5,045 nucleotides of DNA from UBA12088 sp964568345 (GTDB lineage Bacteria; Patescibacteriota; Minisyncoccia; Phycocordibacterales; UBA12088): assembly GCA_964568345.1 (NCBI GenBank), contig CAZMPG010000050.1, forward strand, positions 1-5,045. Direction: 5' to 3'. Under the pieces are notes generated by a model. It saw only the letters and a list, made by a program, of their open reading frames with translations. It ran no database searches and was not told where the DNA came from. The stretch's first letter is position 1, and each line of letters starts with the position of its first letter. Position numbers and translations under genes: made by a program. Positions 4,600-5,045 of the stretch are shown piece after piece.

Positions 4600-4791
4600 A
4601 TGAAGATCCCCTGGAAGACTATCCTCAAAATGGTCACCGGTATTGTGGTGATACCCATTGCCATCATCTCTCACAAGCTGTGGCCCTGGTGGAGCAAGCA
4701 GTCACTCCTGGTCAAGGTCGTGAGCGGCATCGTGGTGCTGCCGATCTGTGGCTTTGCATACGCAACGAGCAAGGTGTGGAGTGATCTGTAA
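4600..4791 (+). CDS. Small membrane protein with two duplicated hydrophobic segments
   Basis: I do not recognise the family. From ATG 4600 the protein has 63 residues, starting MKIPWKTILK. Two hydrophobic stretches, about 8-24 and 36-54, are joined by a Trp-rich polar turn HKLWPWWSK (25-33). They are an internal duplication at offset 29: KMVTGIVVIPI (10-20) aligns with KVVSGIVVLPI (39-49), and the segments end in KLW and KVW. The codons of the two copies differ at many silent positions while the residues stay alike, which supports a real, selected protein. An in-frame ATG at 4564 would add MDSGLPWRYAYA; 4600 is preferred because the -10-like hexamer sits 6 bases upstream and the prefix is not membrane-like. 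A hairpin topology with the basic turn inside is plausible. Its position after a peptidoglycan-cleaving enzyme recalls holin-enzyme pairs, but nothing in the sequence proves such a role. Confidence 0.68.
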   Translation: MKIPWKTILKMVTGIVVIPIAIISHKLWPWWSKQSLLVKVVSGIVVLPICGFAYATSKVWSDL

Positions 4792-4792
4792 T

Positions 4793-4831
4793 GAGAGAAA
4801 GAGAAAAGTAAAAAGAGGAAAGAGAAAAGAA
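4793..4831 (+). other. Polypurine tract after the small gene
   Basis: Thirty-nine bases consist of A and G with a single T (4809). It starts two bases after the small gene's stop codon. Read on the minus strand it is a pyrimidine run. It is low-complexity and non-coding; triplex formation or an unstructured 3' end are possible roles. Confidence 0.55.
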
Positions 4832-5003
4832 CGGACGGGCTCGTGGACTACAAACAATGGACCACAACCCAACACTCCAACACACCTTCGCATCGTGACC
4901 ACCACTCCGCCACAAGCGGGGTTTGCAGTGCTGATGGATAGCTCCAAGCCCGTGGCGTTTTGCCTCCGGAGCTCTGTACCTGAGCCACATTGTCGCAAAA
5001 GAT
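4832..5003. other. Non-coding stretch, no gene recognised
   Basis: Composition is unlike the genes: 4850-4910 is rich in C and A with few G on this strand (many CAAC and CCAC words). A modest fold is possible where AGCTCC (4940-4945) pairs with GGAGCT (4968-4973) around a small GGC/GCC hairpin, and CTCCGGAG (4964-4971) is a palindrome. The two overlapping minus-strand frames here lack recognisable protein character and a ribosome binding site. Confidence 0.4.
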
Positions 5004-5016
5004 ATATTGTGCGACA
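4991..5016. repeat. Inverted repeat TGTCGCA/TGCGACA
   Basis: TGTCGCA (4991-4997) and TGCGACA (5010-5016) pair exactly across a 12-base AT-rich loop. The right arm is the core of the second 15-base repeat, so the motif occurs twice in direct and once in inverted orientation in the last 610 bases. This could be a protein-binding operator. Confidence 0.5.
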
Positions 5017-5018
5017 TT
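5004..5018 (+). repeat. 15-base direct repeat, copy 2
   Basis: Exact copy of 4444-4458 (ATATTGTGCGACATT). Unlike copy 1 it is preceded by an inverted half (4991-4997) and followed by a possible -10, so it may overlap a promoter. Confidence 0.6.
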
Positions 5019-5034
5019 CCCACACTTTTACAAT
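5007..5034 (+). promoter_or_regulatory. Possible rightward promoter leaving the window
   Basis: TTGTGC (5007-5012), a 16-base spacer, and TACAAT (5029-5034, 5 of 6 matches to TATAAT) could drive a gene beyond the right edge, with transcription starting near 5041. The -35 element is weak and lies inside the second 15-base repeat. Confidence 0.33.
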
Positions 5035-5045
5035 CGCCGTCCTTC

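Noticed and set aside
4449..4784. Plus-strand frame of 111 codons overlapping the RNA candidate and the small gene
   Set aside because: Different frame from the duplicated membrane protein, rich in Cys, His and Arg without pattern; judged a shadow.
31..4791. Alternative genetic code (UGA recoded), because none of the six genes ends in TGA
   Set aside because: Six stops are too few, and no in-frame TGA is read through in any recognised gene, so there is no evidence for recoding.
4702..5025. Two overlapping minus-strand frames of about 105 codons at the right end
   Set aside because: They run over the purine tract and antisense into the small gene, with low-complexity Phe/Leu/Ser runs and no ribosome binding site.

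Overview
The window looks like part of a small bacterial genome with GC-rich genes, most likely from the Patescibacteria/CPR group (Kaiserbacteria- or Parcubacteria-like). That assignment is my inference. It rests on the style of the ROK kinase and of the small membrane-anchored transglycosylase, on the compact gene packing, and on the weak or missing ribosome binding sites in front of several genes. No rRNA, tRNA, CRISPR array or transposase gene was seen.

Layout. (1) Positions 31-366, minus strand: an unrecognised 111-residue protein in a stretch visibly less GC-rich than the rest. (2) Positions 445-640: a long imperfect palindrome, a MITE/REPIN-like element whose core units belong to the dispersed 'GTCATTGCGAG...GAAGCAATCC' class. 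It fills most of the gap between two divergently oriented genes. (3) Positions 751-3646, plus strand: a tight three-gene operon of a LOG-family nucleotide phosphoribohydrolase, glucose-6-phosphate isomerase (pgi) and a ROK-family sugar kinase, separated by 3 and 13 bases. A bulged hairpin plus T5 at the last stop codon may end it. (4) Positions 3802-4426, plus strand: a clear extended -10 promoter, a short leader with a hairpin followed by T6, and a membrane-anchored SLT/lysozyme-like transglycosylase. (5) Positions 4427-5045: non-coding DNA around one small two-helix membrane protein (4600-4791). It includes a possible pseudoknotted RNA at 4474-4555, a purine tract at 4793-4831, and two exact copies of a 15-base motif (4444-4458 and 5004-5018) that bracket the segment.

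How the genes fit together. The ROK kinase (glucose to glucose-6-phosphate, if it is a glucokinase) and Pgi (glucose-6-phosphate to fructose-6-phosphate) form consecutive steps of upper sugar metabolism, and co-transcription makes sense. LOG proteins release free base and ribose-5-phosphate from nucleoside monophosphates, so the operon may feed both hexose- and ribose-phosphate pools. The transglycosylase acts on peptidoglycan outside the membrane and is a separate transcription unit. The small membrane protein next to it has no known function.

The most unusual signals are the full-length palindrome, the ROK kinase lacking its zinc cysteines, the two genes with a -10-like hexamer exactly 6 bases before ATG (a leaderless pattern), the pseudoknot-capable RNA, and the internally duplicated mini membrane protein between 15-base repeats.
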